Source: Streptococcus equi subsp. equi (GTDB lineage: Bacteria; Bacillota; Bacilli; Lactobacillales; Streptococcaceae). Taken from it: DNA of 64,000 nt. The stretch covers positions 744,001 through 808,000 of the forward strand of contig LR134389.1 in the NCBI GenBank assembly GCA_900637675.1, read 5' to 3'. Shown piece by piece: positions 48,452 through 57,317 of this stretch. How positions within the stretch are numbered: position 1 is the first letter of the stretch; each line of letters starts with the position of its first letter. The notes under the pieces were generated by a model that worked only from the letters and a program-made list of their open reading frames with translations, made no database searches and had not been told where the DNA came from. The translations under genes and the position numbers were made by a program.

Positions 48452-50661
48452 ATGGGAATGAAGGAATATGCTTTGGCTTATCAAAAAAAGGATTTTCTGT
48501 ATTGCCCATTAGTCCAACTGGGAAGAAGCCGATGATTGCTTTTGCGGATAAGCCGCCTATGACTGCCCAGGAAATTGAAGATTTCTGGACTCAGTACCCA
48601 GATAGCAATATCGCTGTCCGGACGGATAAGTTTTTCGTCATTGATATTGACTTACATGGGAAAGCTAATGGATTTGAGAGTTTGGCCAATTGGGAACACT
48701 TGGATCTTATCACTCCAACTCTACAGGCCAAAACGGCCAGCGGTGGCAAACATATCTTTTATTTCAAACATCCAGATGTGTCTATGACGCAAATGATTGG
48801 CTTCCTTCCGGGCGTCGACGTCAAAGCTCATCTTAATAACTATGTTCTGGTGGCACCGTCTAAAACTCCCAAAGGTGTTTATGCCTGGGATAAAGACAAG
48901 TCAAAAGAGGATGGCACCATGGTCACAGCTAGTCGAAAGTTAGTCATGGCCATCAAACAAGAGTACAACAAGAAAAATCCAGGTAGTGACCTGGATAATA
49001 TCTACTATCAAATTAGCAAAGGTGCTGGTAAGCGGAACCGGACTACGGAACTGTTTGAAATGATTGTTTTGGGATTTGGAGACCAGGGCGGGCGGAATGA
49101 TACTCTTGCAAGATTTGTCGGTGGGTTACTGAGTCGGTCGGTGGATCCAGAATGTATCCTGCGGCTTGCGGAAACGGCCAATAATAATTCTGTTGAACCC
49201 TTGGGCAAAAGAGAAATGAGACGGACAATCGAATCGATGATCAAAAAACACATGAGGGGGGTGGCCACAATAGGTGAAATTGTTAATATTTCAATCAAGC
49301 AGTTTTCACGACGAAAAAAGAAAATCCTGAGCGAAGAAGGTGAACAGATTGAAGTAGAATCCATTGTGGCAGACAGCCCTAGAAATGTCTTACTGGCGAT
49401 GAAAAGCGATAACAAGTTGAATGATTTTCTCCGGCACAATGAATTCACCGGTGAACATGAGATTGTGGAGGATGTAAAACTGGACGCCATTCAGCTTCGA
49501 CGTGGGCAGCTTCCATCTACTTTTGAGTCATATCTGAGCGTCTATTTGGAAAATCATTTCAAAACAGTTTTTAAGGCTGGAGCTTTAAGAGATGGCATTG
49601 AAGCTTTTTTTGCAGAAAAAACCTACAATCCTGTTCAGGAATACATGGAGCACGCTTATGAATCTTGGGATCACAGGGAGCGGTTAGCTCAAGTTTTCCA
49701 AACGTGGCTAGGTGCTGAAGACAGTATCTTTGTTCAGCGTATTGCGGTCATGTTCTTTGTCGGTGCAGTTTCAAAGGTGTTTAACCCCTGGGTCAAATTT
49801 GACTATACATTGGACTTAGTCGGTGGCCAAGGAGCAGGTAAGACCACCTTCCTGCAGAAAGTTGCAGTCGAATGGTACACTGATTCGGCAAAAGATTTTA
49901 TGGATAAGGATAATTATGAAATCATGCTGAAGTCTCTGATCGTCAACGATGATGAGATGGTGGCCAGCAGAAAGACCACTTTTGATGAGCTCAAGGCATT
50001 TGTAACCAAAACTGAACTGTCGTTTCGTAGGTCTTACGGTCGCAGAGCTGAAAAATTCCCTAAAAACTTTGTGATTGCTAGGACATCGAACAAGGTTGAG
50101 TACCTAGGAGACAAAACTGGTGAGCGACGCTTTCTGCCAGTGCTGGTGGATGCAGACCAGCAGTTGGTCAAACCGTTTGATATGACTGATCGGGATGTGC
50201 TCCAACTTTGGGGTGAGGCGGTCGCTATTTACAAAAAAGGGTTTACGCTTACTTTTGATGATGACTTCGAAGACGAACTGGCGGTCTATAAGGAGCGGTT
50301 CACTTATAAAGATGAAGCGGAATCACAGATTTACGATTATCTGGACATGTTAGTTCCTGATGAGTGGGAAGAAATGTCAGTGGTTCAGCAACATCAATAT
50401 ACCTGGGCATACTTTAATAATGGCAGTTATCGTAATGAGTCGGGATTTGTCTATGAAGGTGTTAAACTGCAAGCGAGTGTTTCCGCCAAGCAGATTTTGA
50501 AAAACGTATTTGATATCGACAGTGCAAGAGGTGAGAGAATTGCTCGCAAAATCAAGTTGATTATGGACAATCATCAAGATTGGGAATACCGAATAAAGAA
50601 GATAAAAGGGAGAACTGTCAGGGCATATTTTAAGAAAAATATGCAAAATGAAGTGATGTAA
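48452..50661 (+). CDS. Phage primase-polymerase fused to VapE-type ATPase (frameshifted as read)
   Basis: About 736 residues. The N-terminal bifunctional primase/polymerase has VLPISPTGKKPM, FFVIDIDLHGKANG and ASGGKHIFYFKH. The C-terminal virulence-associated E (D5-like) ATPase has Walker A DLVGGQGAGKTTF and Walker B SLIVNDDEMV, with an arginine region TGERRFLPVLVD. It begins GMKEYALAYQKK at ATG 48452. One A is missing from the seven-A run at 48483-48489, and adding it gives QKKGFSVLPISP. Otherwise the ATG at 48502 would lose the first residues. It primes phage replication; the repeat cluster just after it is the likely origin. Confidence 0.88.
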
Positions 50662-50976
50662 CCTTTTAGGCTAAAAAAGGCTAAAAAAGCTTAAAAATGG
50701 CGTTTGGGTTACATCAGGTTACATCATTGATGTAACCTGCCGAAAATCCATTAATAACAAGGGTTTAGGGCTATTTTTTGAGAAAAATTCAAAAAAAGTG
50801 ATGTAACCTATCTAAAGCCTTGATATGACTGGTTTTATGAGGTGTCTATTAGTATGGTTACATCATTTATATAAAAACTTTAATAAGTAAAAATAGCAAG
50901 TGCTATAAACGTTGATATTATGGGATTCTTGTTTTTTATAAATATATTTTTTGAAAAGTGATGTAACCTTGTAACC
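50654..50976. repeat. Iteron-like cluster of TGATGTAACC: candidate phage replication origin
   Basis: Seven copies of the decamer TGATGTAACC or its complement in 315 bases: 50654, 50707 and 50717 (tandem, inverted), 50728, 50799, 50856 (inverted), 50959, plus a partial TGTAACC at 50970. The stretch 50662-51016 has no gene and is AT-rich. It sits directly after the primase gene, the usual place for a phage origin. Confidence 0.75.
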
Positions 50977-51016
50977 TCACTAAAATATGCAAAATAATGA
51001 ATAAAAAGGAGAGTAA

Positions 51017-51211
51017 ATGAGTTATAAAGTTTTAGTTTATTTTGACAATATGTTGGACGAAGAATATAAGTTTAAAACAGAAAAAGATGCATCGAAATGC
51101 CATGATCAATTGCGAAGGAAATACCAAGGTCAGCGTTTATATAAGGTAAAAATGGAGGAGGTGGAAGAAGAGGTAATCATAACTAACTTCAGGGAGGTTG
51201 ATCATGACTAA
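51017..51211 (+). CDS. Small phage protein, 64 residues
   Basis: Reads SYKVLVYFDNMLDEEYKFKT then HDQLRRKYQGQRLYKVKMEE. AAAGGAGAG precedes ATG. A compact alpha/beta protein of phage early regions; I do not recognise the family. Overlaps the next gene by eight bases. Confidence 0.55.
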   Translation: MSYKVLVYFDNMLDEEYKFKTEKDASKCHDQLRRKYQGQRLYKVKMEEVEEEVIITNFREVDHD

Positions 51212-51431
51212 AGACGACTTTTTAACAGGTTTTGTACTTATACTTTTAGCTGCTTGCATTTTTGCTGTGGGATTTGCGATTGGGCATGATTATAGCAGTG
51301 AGCACTACGAGCAAAAAATCACAGATTTACAAATACAGCTGGTAAGCACGCAGCAGCAGCTTAAGCAATCTCGTGAGCAAAATCAGAGCCAGACTAAAAG
51401 GATTGCGAATCTGACCGGGAATGGAGGATAA
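51204..51431 (+). CDS. Small phage membrane protein with coiled coil
   Basis: 75 residues from ATG 51204, with AGGGAGG upstream. One membrane segment (FVLILLAACIFAVGFAIG) near the N-terminus, then a coiled coil (KITDLQIQLVSTQQQLKQSR). The last residues RIANLTGNGG match the end of the following methylase (RIAELTGNGG). Function unknown. Confidence 0.6.
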   Translation: MTKDDFLTGFVLILLAACIFAVGFAIGHDYSSEHYEQKITDLQIQLVSTQQQLKQSREQNQSQTKRIANLTGNGG

Positions 51432-52131
51432 AAAACACTACATGGAAATAAAATGTGGAAATTGCTTAGAATTACTAACAGAGTTAACTGATGGATCAAT
51501 TGATATGGTGATAACAGACCCGCCATATAACATATCAGTAAAAAATAACTTTGCTACAATGGGGCGGACAGGTATAGATTTTGGTGATTGGGATAAAGGT
51601 GCGGACTTATTAAGTTGGATTGATATTGCAAGTCGAAAATTAACTAAAAATGGTGGAATGGTGATCTTTAATGATTGGAAAAATTTAGGAGATATTGCAA
51701 GACATTGCGAAAAAACAGGCTTAGCAGTAAAAGATATTTTCCGTTGGGTAAAAGATAACCCTATGCCAAGAAATCGAGATAGGAGATACATTACAGATAG
51801 CGAGTACGGGATATGGGTCGTCCGAAAAAATTCCAAGTGGGTATTTAATCGTAAATCGGAAAAATATGATAGGCCAGAATATCGCTATCCTATTGTATCA
51901 GGAGCAGAGAAAACACAGCACCCTACTCAAAAGCCGGTAGCCCTGATGAGGGACATCATTACGCGACACACAACAAAAAGGGCTGTTGTTTTAGACCCTT
52001 TTATGGGCAGCGGATCAACTGGAGTAGCTTGTCTACTGACGGAGAGAGACTTTATTGGATATGAGCTAAATAAAGATTACTTTAATATCGCAAACAAAAG
52101 GATTGCTGAGTTGACTGGGAATGGTGGATGA
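51421..52131 (+). CDS. Phage DNA methyltransferase, N4-cytosine/N6-adenine type
   Basis: 236 residues. Catalytic motif VITDPPYNISVK near the N-terminus and SAM-binding VLDPFMGSGSTGVACLLT near the C-terminus: beta-class order. It likely protects phage DNA from host enzymes. ATG 51442 is an alternative start, but both have weak ribosome sites. It overlaps the previous gene and ends 1-2 bases before the next start. Confidence 0.85.
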   Translation: MEDKKHYMEIKCGNCLELLTELTDGSIDMVITDPPYNISVKNNFATMGRTGIDFGDWDKGADLLSWIDIASRKLTKNGGMVIFNDWKNLGDIARHCEKTGLAVKDIFRWVKDNPMPRNRDRRYITDSEYGIWVVRKNSKWVFNRKSEKYDRPEYRYPIVSGAEKTQHPTQKPVALMRDIITRHTTKRAVVLDPFMGSGSTGVACLLTERDFIGYELNKDYFNIANKRIAELTGNGG

Positions 52132-52132
52132 G

Positions 52133-53411
52133 ATGTTAAGAGTATTTGAAGCTTTTGCAGGTATTGGTACGCAACGCATGGCATTGCGAAACCTCGGGAT
52201 ACCACACGAAGTAGTAGCTATTGCCGAGATCGACAAATTTGCCATTAAAAGTTATGAGGCAATTCATGGCCCAGTAAATAATCTAGGTGATATTAGCAAG
52301 ATTAATCCTGACACTATTCCTGATCACGACTTATTTACTTATAGCTTTCCTTGTCAAGACATTTCTGTGGCAGGGAAGCAAGCTGGTCTTGATATTGATA
52401 GCGGTACACGCTCAGGATTGCTCTGGGAATGCCAAAAAGTTATAGTGGCTAAAAAACCGAAATATCTATTAATGGAAAATGTAAAAAATCTCGTAGGCAA
52501 AAAGCATAAGCCAAATTTTGATAAATGGCTTGATTGGCTAGAGAGTCAAGGCTACACGAATGACTGGCAAGTGCTAAATGCAAAGGATTACGGTGTCCCG
52601 CAAAATAGAGAGCGTGTGTTTTGTGTGTCGATTTTAGGTGAGCATAAACCTTATATTTTCCCAGAAAAACAGGAATTGACCATCAGACTAAAGGACATTT
52701 TGGAAGATGATGTTGATGAAAAGTATTATTTAACAACAAACAAAGCAAATGAATTATTGGCCACGATTGTCCGAGAAAATGATGTTTCTGAAAGAGTTGT
52801 TGTAGATAGTACGATAAAAAAACCAAAAATAAAAAATGTAATGAACGCTGTAATAGGAAGATATGATGCAGGCATCCGAAATCAACAATCGGTTGGAGGT
52901 GCTGTCATTGAGCTTATTGAATAAAAATGCAACAAAAAAAGGCTACTTAGTAGCCGATGATGGGGACGGAATAGATACTGCTTATCCAGATAGCAAAACG
53001 AGGAAAGGGAGAGTGCAAAAAAACATGAGCCATACGATAACGACAGATGATAGTAAGGCCTTTTTGATTGGCGCAAGTCGTGGGAGAGACCCCGAAAACC
53101 CAAACGATAGGTCAGCTGGAAACCAAAACCTACAACAAAGACTTGAAATCAACAAAAATGGCACAAGCAATACAATTACAAGTGTCCAAAAAGATAACTA
53201 TGCGGTTGAATTCCCAGATTACCGCATCCGCAAGCTAACACCGCTAGAATGTTGGCGGTTGATGGGGTGTAGTGATGAGGATTTTGAAAAAGCACAGTCT
53301 GTCAATAGCAATAGTCAGCTTTACAAACAGGCAGGAAACGCAATTGTGGTTGATGTGCTAGAGGCAATATTAAAGCAATTATTTTTAACCGAGGCGCAAA
53401 ATGAACATTGA
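52133..53411 (+). CDS. Phage C5-cytosine DNA methyltransferase (frameshifted as read)
   Basis: Motif I VFEAFAGIGTQRMAL, motif IV FSFPCQDISVAGKQ region (catalytic Cys in PCQ), motif VI LMENVKNLV, motif VIII PQNRERVF, and motif X LYKQAGNAIVVDVLEAI. The two parts meet at about 52921: removing the T in GAATAAAAATG gives IEKNATKKGY and 425 residues. Unlike other breaks here, this is an extra base, not a missing one. Motif X lies in the second part, so as read the enzyme would not fold fully. Confidence 0.85.
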
Positions 53412-53918
53412 AGAAGCGAAGCAAAAATTACATAACATGGCATATAGAGATTTACAAACTAAGCCGTATGATTTGAAACTTGCTGATGTTATTCAGATTC
53501 TTAATCAAATTAAACTCGACAAACCTCAACCAGAAATTCCACAGTTTGTCGCTGACTACATAGATGATATGCACAAAAACGCACGTACATTGAGATACGC
53601 TTTTAAATACATGGAAAGTAACATAAAAATGCACAAATGGTGTGTTTTCGAAAAGCAAGAAACGTTTGTTAATGCTTTTTATACGGATATACAATTGAAA
53701 AAGAGAAACTGTACACTGTTGAGATACCAAATCCGAAAAACGGTATTGCGCATAGGCACATAATGCTGGTTAAGACAACTGACGGAAGAGTAGTTTTGTC
53801 TGAAGTAGTAGACTCACACATACATTTGAGAGATGATTTAAGACTCACCGAGTCAGAAATCCGCAAAGACTTCGATTGGGCTTGGAGAGAGGAGTTTCCT
53901 AAAGAGGTGACGGAATGA
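53401..53918 (+). CDS. DUF1642-family phage protein (frameshifted as read)
   Basis: 172 residues after repair. The N-terminal part is helical (KPYDLKLADVIQILNQIKLD). The C-terminal part has YTVEIPNPKNG and LTESEIRKDFDWAWREEF, typical DUF1642. One T is missing at 53674-53678 (GCTTTTTATACGG); adding it gives AFLYGYTIEKEKLYTVE. Function unknown. It overlaps both neighbours. Confidence 0.75.
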
Positions 53919-54244
53919 TGAATGAAAGAGAATTAAATAAATTGATGAATTACGACAAAAAGAAAAGTGATTTAAAAAAACGCCTGATTATAGGATTTAC
54001 CCTATTGCCAATCAGCATCGTATTGTCTGGATTTGTTATTAAATACGGTTGGAATAATATTTTGTCAACAATTGATGGCGTCCCACCTATCAATTTACCA
54101 CAAGCGATAGCAATTGATGTGCTAGTAAGTTTTATCATTGCCAAGACAAACGCAGAAGGAGATTTTGCCACAGAAGTTGGCAGAGCTTTTATTTCGCCGT
54201 TAATGACGTTGTTATTGTTTTGGGTAGTGACTTTGTTTATGTAA
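53915..54244 (+). CDS. Phage membrane protein
   Basis: 109 residues with three or so hydrophobic segments: LIIGFTLLPISIVLSGFVI, AIAIDVLVSFIIAKT and FISPLMTLLLFWVVTLFM. ATG 53915 or 53918; overlaps the DUF1642 stop. Unknown function. Confidence 0.6.
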   Translation: MMNERELNKLMNYDKKKSDLKKRLIIGFTLLPISIVLSGFVIKYGWNNILSTIDGVPPINLPQAIAIDVLVSFIIAKTNAEGDFATEVGRAFISPLMTLLLFWVVTLFM

Positions 54245-54260
54245 TGTTTAGAGGTAACAG

Positions 54261-54434
54261 ATGACTGAAGAATTAGGAGTGTTGCTTGACAAGGAAGGAG
54301 TTGAATACGTAAAAATGGTATTTGATGATGGCTTTGTCTGGACGATACGCAACCCACTAAACGCTGCGTTGCTTAAACGCCAAGATGCAGAGCAGTTCCC
54401 GCAGTTTACGTGGGTGCCACTGACAGATTTATAA
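54261..54434 (+). CDS. Small phage protein, 57 residues
   Basis: Reads MTEELGVLLDKEGVEYVK, FDDGFVWTIRNPLNAALLKR, ending FTWVPLTDL. GAGGTAAC precedes ATG. It looks like a compact folded domain of the late early region. Family not recognised. Confidence 0.5.
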   Translation: MTEELGVLLDKEGVEYVKMVFDDGFVWTIRNPLNAALLKRQDAEQFPQFTWVPLTDL

Positions 54435-54770
54435 CCCCACGCAATGGCTCTGTGGGATTACGTGCCAGGAACCACGTTGAAAGCGACTTAGACACCTTCA
54501 TTTTTATCAGCCTTGCGGATTGTCAAAGGTTCGTAAGGTGTAGACCGAAATTAAACACAGAAGGATGTGATGACAATCTCCTTACACCCAAAAAATCTAA
54601 CGCTGGTTACCGGTCACCAGCTATTATCCAAGGCGCTAATACTGACATCGTGCGCCTGTGTCAAAATAAAAAAAGGAAGAGAGGGCTTTTCTCCACAAAA
54701 AAAGACGTCCATGCGAACGCCTCCTTGGTTATATCTGTTAACACCATTATACCACACTGAGGGGGCTTTT
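54435..54770 (+). other. Intergenic region before the late regulator
   Basis: 336 bases. A 116-codon frame crosses it (54410-54760), but it overlaps the previous gene out of frame and lacks family features. A hairpin AGGCGC...GCGCCT lies near 54630-54657. The promoter for the late regulator probably lies here; I cannot place it. Confidence 0.4.
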
Positions 54771-55211
54771 ATGACGTTTTTTCCCGAGATTGATATCCAA
54801 AAAACAAAATCCAATGCCAAGCGTAAATTGAAAGAGTATCCACGCTGGCGGCGGATAGCTAACGATGTAGATACTCAAAAAGTTACAGCTACTTACTCAT
54901 TTGAGCCAAGGCAACCTCATGGAGTCCCTAGCAAGCCTGTTGAGAGACTAGCACTTAATCGTGTATCAGCGGAACAGGAACTGGATGCGATTGAGAGAGC
55001 GGTCAACGGGATATTTGATCCAGAGTATAGATTGATACTGATTGACAAGTATTTGCTCACATATCCAAAGACTGATTGTGATATTTATACAAAACTTGGT
55101 TACGAGAAAAGTCAGTACTACAACATGCTAGATAATGCTTTAATGTCTTTTTCTGAACTATACAAAGAGGGGATGTTGCTTGTCGAAAAAATGGAAAAAA
55201 GCTGGAATTAA
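54771..55211 (+). CDS. ArpU/DUF1492-family late transcription regulator
   Basis: 146 residues from ATG 54771, with GAGGGGG upstream. Features: RVSAEQELDAIERAVNGIFD, then a sigma-factor-like HTH region KTDCDIYTKLGYEKSQYYNM. This family sits before the packaging genes of many Gram-positive phages and switches on late genes. The structured region that follows (55330-55580) and hicBA separate it from the terminase genes. Confidence 0.82.
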   Translation: MTFFPEIDIQKTKSNAKRKLKEYPRWRRIANDVDTQKVTATYSFEPRQPHGVPSKPVERLALNRVSAEQELDAIERAVNGIFDPEYRLILIDKYLLTYPKTDCDIYTKLGYEKSQYYNMLDNALMSFSELYKEGMLLVEKMEKSWN

Positions 55212-55354
55212 TATGGAATAATTATGTACTTTATATATAAATATTCATGTTATTATAGTACTATGAAATAACAAGAAGAGATAACCATTTTACCAACTGA
55301 CTATTTATTTAGTCGCTGACTTTAACTACGATCAAACTTGTTATTTTATGTATG

Positions 55355-55387
55355 TGGGACGTGCGGGTTCGAATCCTGCCGTCTCAA
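55355..55387 (+). ncRNA. tRNA top-half-like minihelix 1
   Basis: TGGGACG (7 nt) pairs with CGTCTCA (7 bp, one G-T). One linker base, then GCGGG-TTCGAAT-CCTGC forms a 5-bp T arm with the standard TTCGAAT loop. A discriminator-like A follows, then TCA instead of CCA. No D arm or anticodon arm exists between the 5' strand and the T arm. Confidence 0.6.
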
Positions 55388-55410
55388 TCAGCGCCCAGAA
55401 GAGGCGCGAC

Positions 55411-55456
55411 CCCATACCCCTTTAAAGGCAGACACGTTCTGATGTGTGGGTTTTTA
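55411..55456 (+). terminator. Terminator-like stem between the tRNA-like helices
   Basis: CCCATAC at 55411-55417 can pair with GTGTGGG at 55444-55450, followed by TTTTTAT. The long interior may fold on its own. Confidence 0.45.
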
Positions 55457-55507
55457 TGATTAACCGCAAGTTCAAAAACAAGGGTCGCAACCTTGCTTGT
55501 GGTTAGT

Positions 55508-55549
55508 AGGGACAACGGTTGTAAGTCGGTTCGATTCCGACTGTTCCTG
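55508..55549 (+). ncRNA. tRNA top-half-like minihelix 2
   Basis: AGGGACA pairs with TGTTCCT (7 bp, one G-T). A 10-base linker, then GTCGG-TTCGATT-CCGAC forms a perfect 5-bp T arm. The discriminator position is G. Like the first, it lacks D and anticodon arms. Confidence 0.6.
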
Positions 55550-55553
55550 TGCT

Positions 55554-55578
55554 AGTCATCACATCGTGATGGCTTTTT
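55554..55578 (+). terminator. Terminator after the structured region
   Basis: AGTCATCAC, loop ATC, GTGATGGCT, then TTTTTAT. A nine-base stem with one mismatch. Confidence 0.85.
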
Positions 55579-55608
55579 ATTATGCAAAAAAGAACCACTA
55601 AGTGGCTC

Positions 55609-55983
55609 TTATGCTTGTAGTTTTAATTCAAGTGCCTCTGTGAGGACTTGCGAGAAATTGAGATTTTCATCTTCGGCTGCTTTGTTTAACCACTCAGGGA
55701 TAGTCACGTTCTTACGTACTTTTTTAGAGTGGTATTTTTTCATGTAGGCAATCATATCGATGCCGATTAAAGCAATATCAGAATCACGATACTGTTCTTT
55801 TAAGTCGGAAACGGAGCTAGCCTTTGGATAGTCAGTATAGTCTTCAAGAGCAAAGCCTAAGACTTCGACAGCCATTTCGTAAGCTTCTTGAAAGTCTTTA
55901 CCTTGAGTAATTGCTTCAGGTACATCTGGAAATGTAACCATGATATAGTCTGTGTCTTGTGTGAATGTAGCTGGATAGATTAA
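55609..55983 (-). CDS. hicB: HicB-type antitoxin
   Basis: 124 residues from ATG 55983. The N-terminal HicB fold: YPATFTQDTDYIMVTFPDVP, EAITQGKDFQEAYEMAVEVL. The C-terminal DNA-binding segment is TIPEWLNKAAEDENLNFSQV (ribbon-helix-helix type). It neutralises HicA and represses the operon. It follows hicA on the same transcript. Confidence 0.92.
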   Translation of the reverse strand, partial: LIYPATFTQDTDYIMVTFPDVPEAITQGKDFQEAYEMAVEVLGFALEDYTDYPKASSVSDLKEQYRDSDIALIGIDMIAYMKKYHSKKVRKNVTIPEWLNKAAEDENLNFSQVLTEALELKLQA

Positions 55984-56037
55984 CATAATGATTCTCCTTC
56001 GATCACTGTGAGATAAGCAAACCATCTGGCAAGCGGA

Positions 56038-56223
56038 TTATTTTAAACCCGCCTGCTTTAGAATGGTATCTTCAAGGCCTTTTCCGAGGTCTTTGTTGTG
56101 TAGAGGAACAATGGTTTGATGTCCGTTATTATCTCGGAATTTTTTGTGACTTCCGTTTTGACTGACTTCATAGAACCCATTCTTTTTTAGCAGTTTTATC
56201 ATCTGCTTTGGGGTCATTGGCAT
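56038..56223 (-). CDS. hicA: HicA-type mRNA interferase toxin
   Basis: 61 residues from ATG 56223. It reads PMTPKQMIKLLKKNGFYEVS, then QNGSHKKFRDNNGHQTIVPL with the catalytic histidine in GSHKKF. This double-stranded-RNA-binding-like fold cleaves mRNA when HicB is lost. The start fits the promoter mapped just upstream. Confidence 0.92.
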   Translation of the reverse strand: MPMTPKQMIKLLKKNGFYEVSQNGSHKKFRDNNGHQTIVPLHNKDLGKGLEDTILKQAGLK

Positions 56224-56250
56224 ATTGCTTACCTCACTTTCTATACTTAT

Positions 56251-56279
56251 ATTATACACGCAATAAACATGGTTGTCAA
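56251..56279 (-). promoter_or_regulatory. Consensus promoter of hicA-hicB
   Basis: On the minus strand TTGACA at 56279-56274, a 17-base spacer and TATAAT at 56256-56251. Transcription would start near 56244, 21 bases before ATG 56223. Confidence 0.88.
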
Positions 56280-56337
56280 TAGGTATGCGCAAAAAATGCG
56301 TATTTTTGTTTTCTATTTTTATTATGGAGGTTAGGGT

Positions 56338-56673
56338 ATGAGGCCGCAGAAGTTAACAATTGCGGGTGGCAGACGAACGACTGTTGACTACGATGATAGG
56401 TCAGCTGAGTATCGTGACTATAATCGTAACAGATGGAAGTATGATAGGAAGACTAAGCAGTTTTATAACTCTAAGATTTGGAGAGAGACAAGTAAGCAAG
56501 TCTTATTGCAAAGTGATTATATCTGTGCAATGTGTGGTGGAGAAGCAACGATGACTGATCACATTGTCTCAGTTAAGAAAGATTGGAATAAAAGATTAGA
56601 TTGGAATAACTTGCAAGCAAGTTGTAAAGCTTGTAACGATTGTAAAGCAATAAGAGAGAGACGGAAAACCTAA
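56338..56673 (+). CDS. Phage HNH endonuclease
   Basis: 111 residues. Zinc knuckle CAMCGG, catalytic MTDHIVSVKKDW, then NNLQASCKACNDCK. HNH proteins next to a P27 small terminase and HK97-type portal are common in cos-type phages, where they assist genome cutting. GGAGG precedes ATG by about eight bases. Confidence 0.9.
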   Translation: MRPQKLTIAGGRRTTVDYDDRSAEYRDYNRNRWKYDRKTKQFYNSKIWRETSKQVLLQSDYICAMCGGEATMTDHIVSVKKDWNKRLDWNNLQASCKACNDCKAIRERRKT

Positions 56674-56835
56674 ACGTACATAAAAAGTAACATACGCAAT
56701 CATTGTTCGGGAAATACCCCGCCTATTTTTTAACGGGGCTATATTGTTCGGAAACTTAAGAACGCGCCCTTTTCTGTGCAAAAAAATCCCTTTTTGAAAT
56801 TTTTGAAACTGTAAAGTTTGTGTAAAGGAGGTCTT

Positions 56836-57303
56836 ATGGGAAGAAATTTAAAGCTAGTTGAAACGACAAAAAAGCATCTTACGAAAGAAGAAAAAATAGT
56901 GCGAGAAACCGCGCAAAATAAGGCGTCTGACGGTCTTAAAAAGTTGCAAAAGACACCTCCTGAACACTTTAATAATGTAGCTAAGTACGAGTATAGGAGA
57001 ATCATAGAAGACCTCCAAAACCTACCCCTAAGAAATCTCGATAGAGGGCTATTAGAGTTATATTGCACATGGTATGCTATCTACAAAGAAACAAGTAGAA
57101 AACTAGATGAGGTTGGTTATTTTACGAATGATCCAGACAAAGGCATTATTCCTAGTCCGCTTATTTTAACATTGGAAAAAGCCACTGCGAATATTAGAAG
57201 TAGTGCCAGTCAATTAGGACTAACGGTAGATAGTCGCATGAAGATGTTTATTCCGAAGGAAGAAGAAAAACCTAAGAGTATATTTGATAAATTTGGAGGA
57301 TAG
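56836..57303 (+). CDS. terS: Terminase small subunit, P27 family
   Basis: 155 residues from ATG 56836 (AAAGGAGG upstream). A basic N-terminus (GRNLKLVETTKKHLTKEEK), then the P27 core KYEYRRIIEDLQNLPLRNLD, ATANIRSSASQLGLTVDSRM. It recognises the phage packaging site and loads the large subunit. Confidence 0.9.
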   Translation: MGRNLKLVETTKKHLTKEEKIVRETAQNKASDGLKKLQKTPPEHFNNVAKYEYRRIIEDLQNLPLRNLDRGLLELYCTWYAIYKETSRKLDEVGYFTNDPDKGIIPSPLILTLEKATANIRSSASQLGLTVDSRMKMFIPKEEEKPKSIFDKFGG

Positions 57304-57317
57304 AGAGAAAGGGGGTC

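Larger units (their letters stand above)
55212..55608 (+). other. Gene-free, highly structured region before hicB
   Basis: 397 bases without a gene. After an AT-rich start (55212-55345) it contains, in order: a tRNA-top-half-like helix (55355-55387), a GCGCC/GGCGC hairpin (55391-55407), a terminator-like stem (55411-55456), a double hairpin (55462-55504), a second tRNA-like helix (55508-55549) and a strong terminator (55554-55578). Confidence 0.7.

Noticed and set aside
54410..54760. 116-codon plus frame before the late regulator
   Set aside because: It overlaps a better small gene out of frame, lacks a good ribosome site, and its composition does not look like a known protein.
55340..55550. 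Complete tRNA genes
   Set aside because: Both T arms lack D and anticodon arms within the proper distance; only the acceptor/T half is present.
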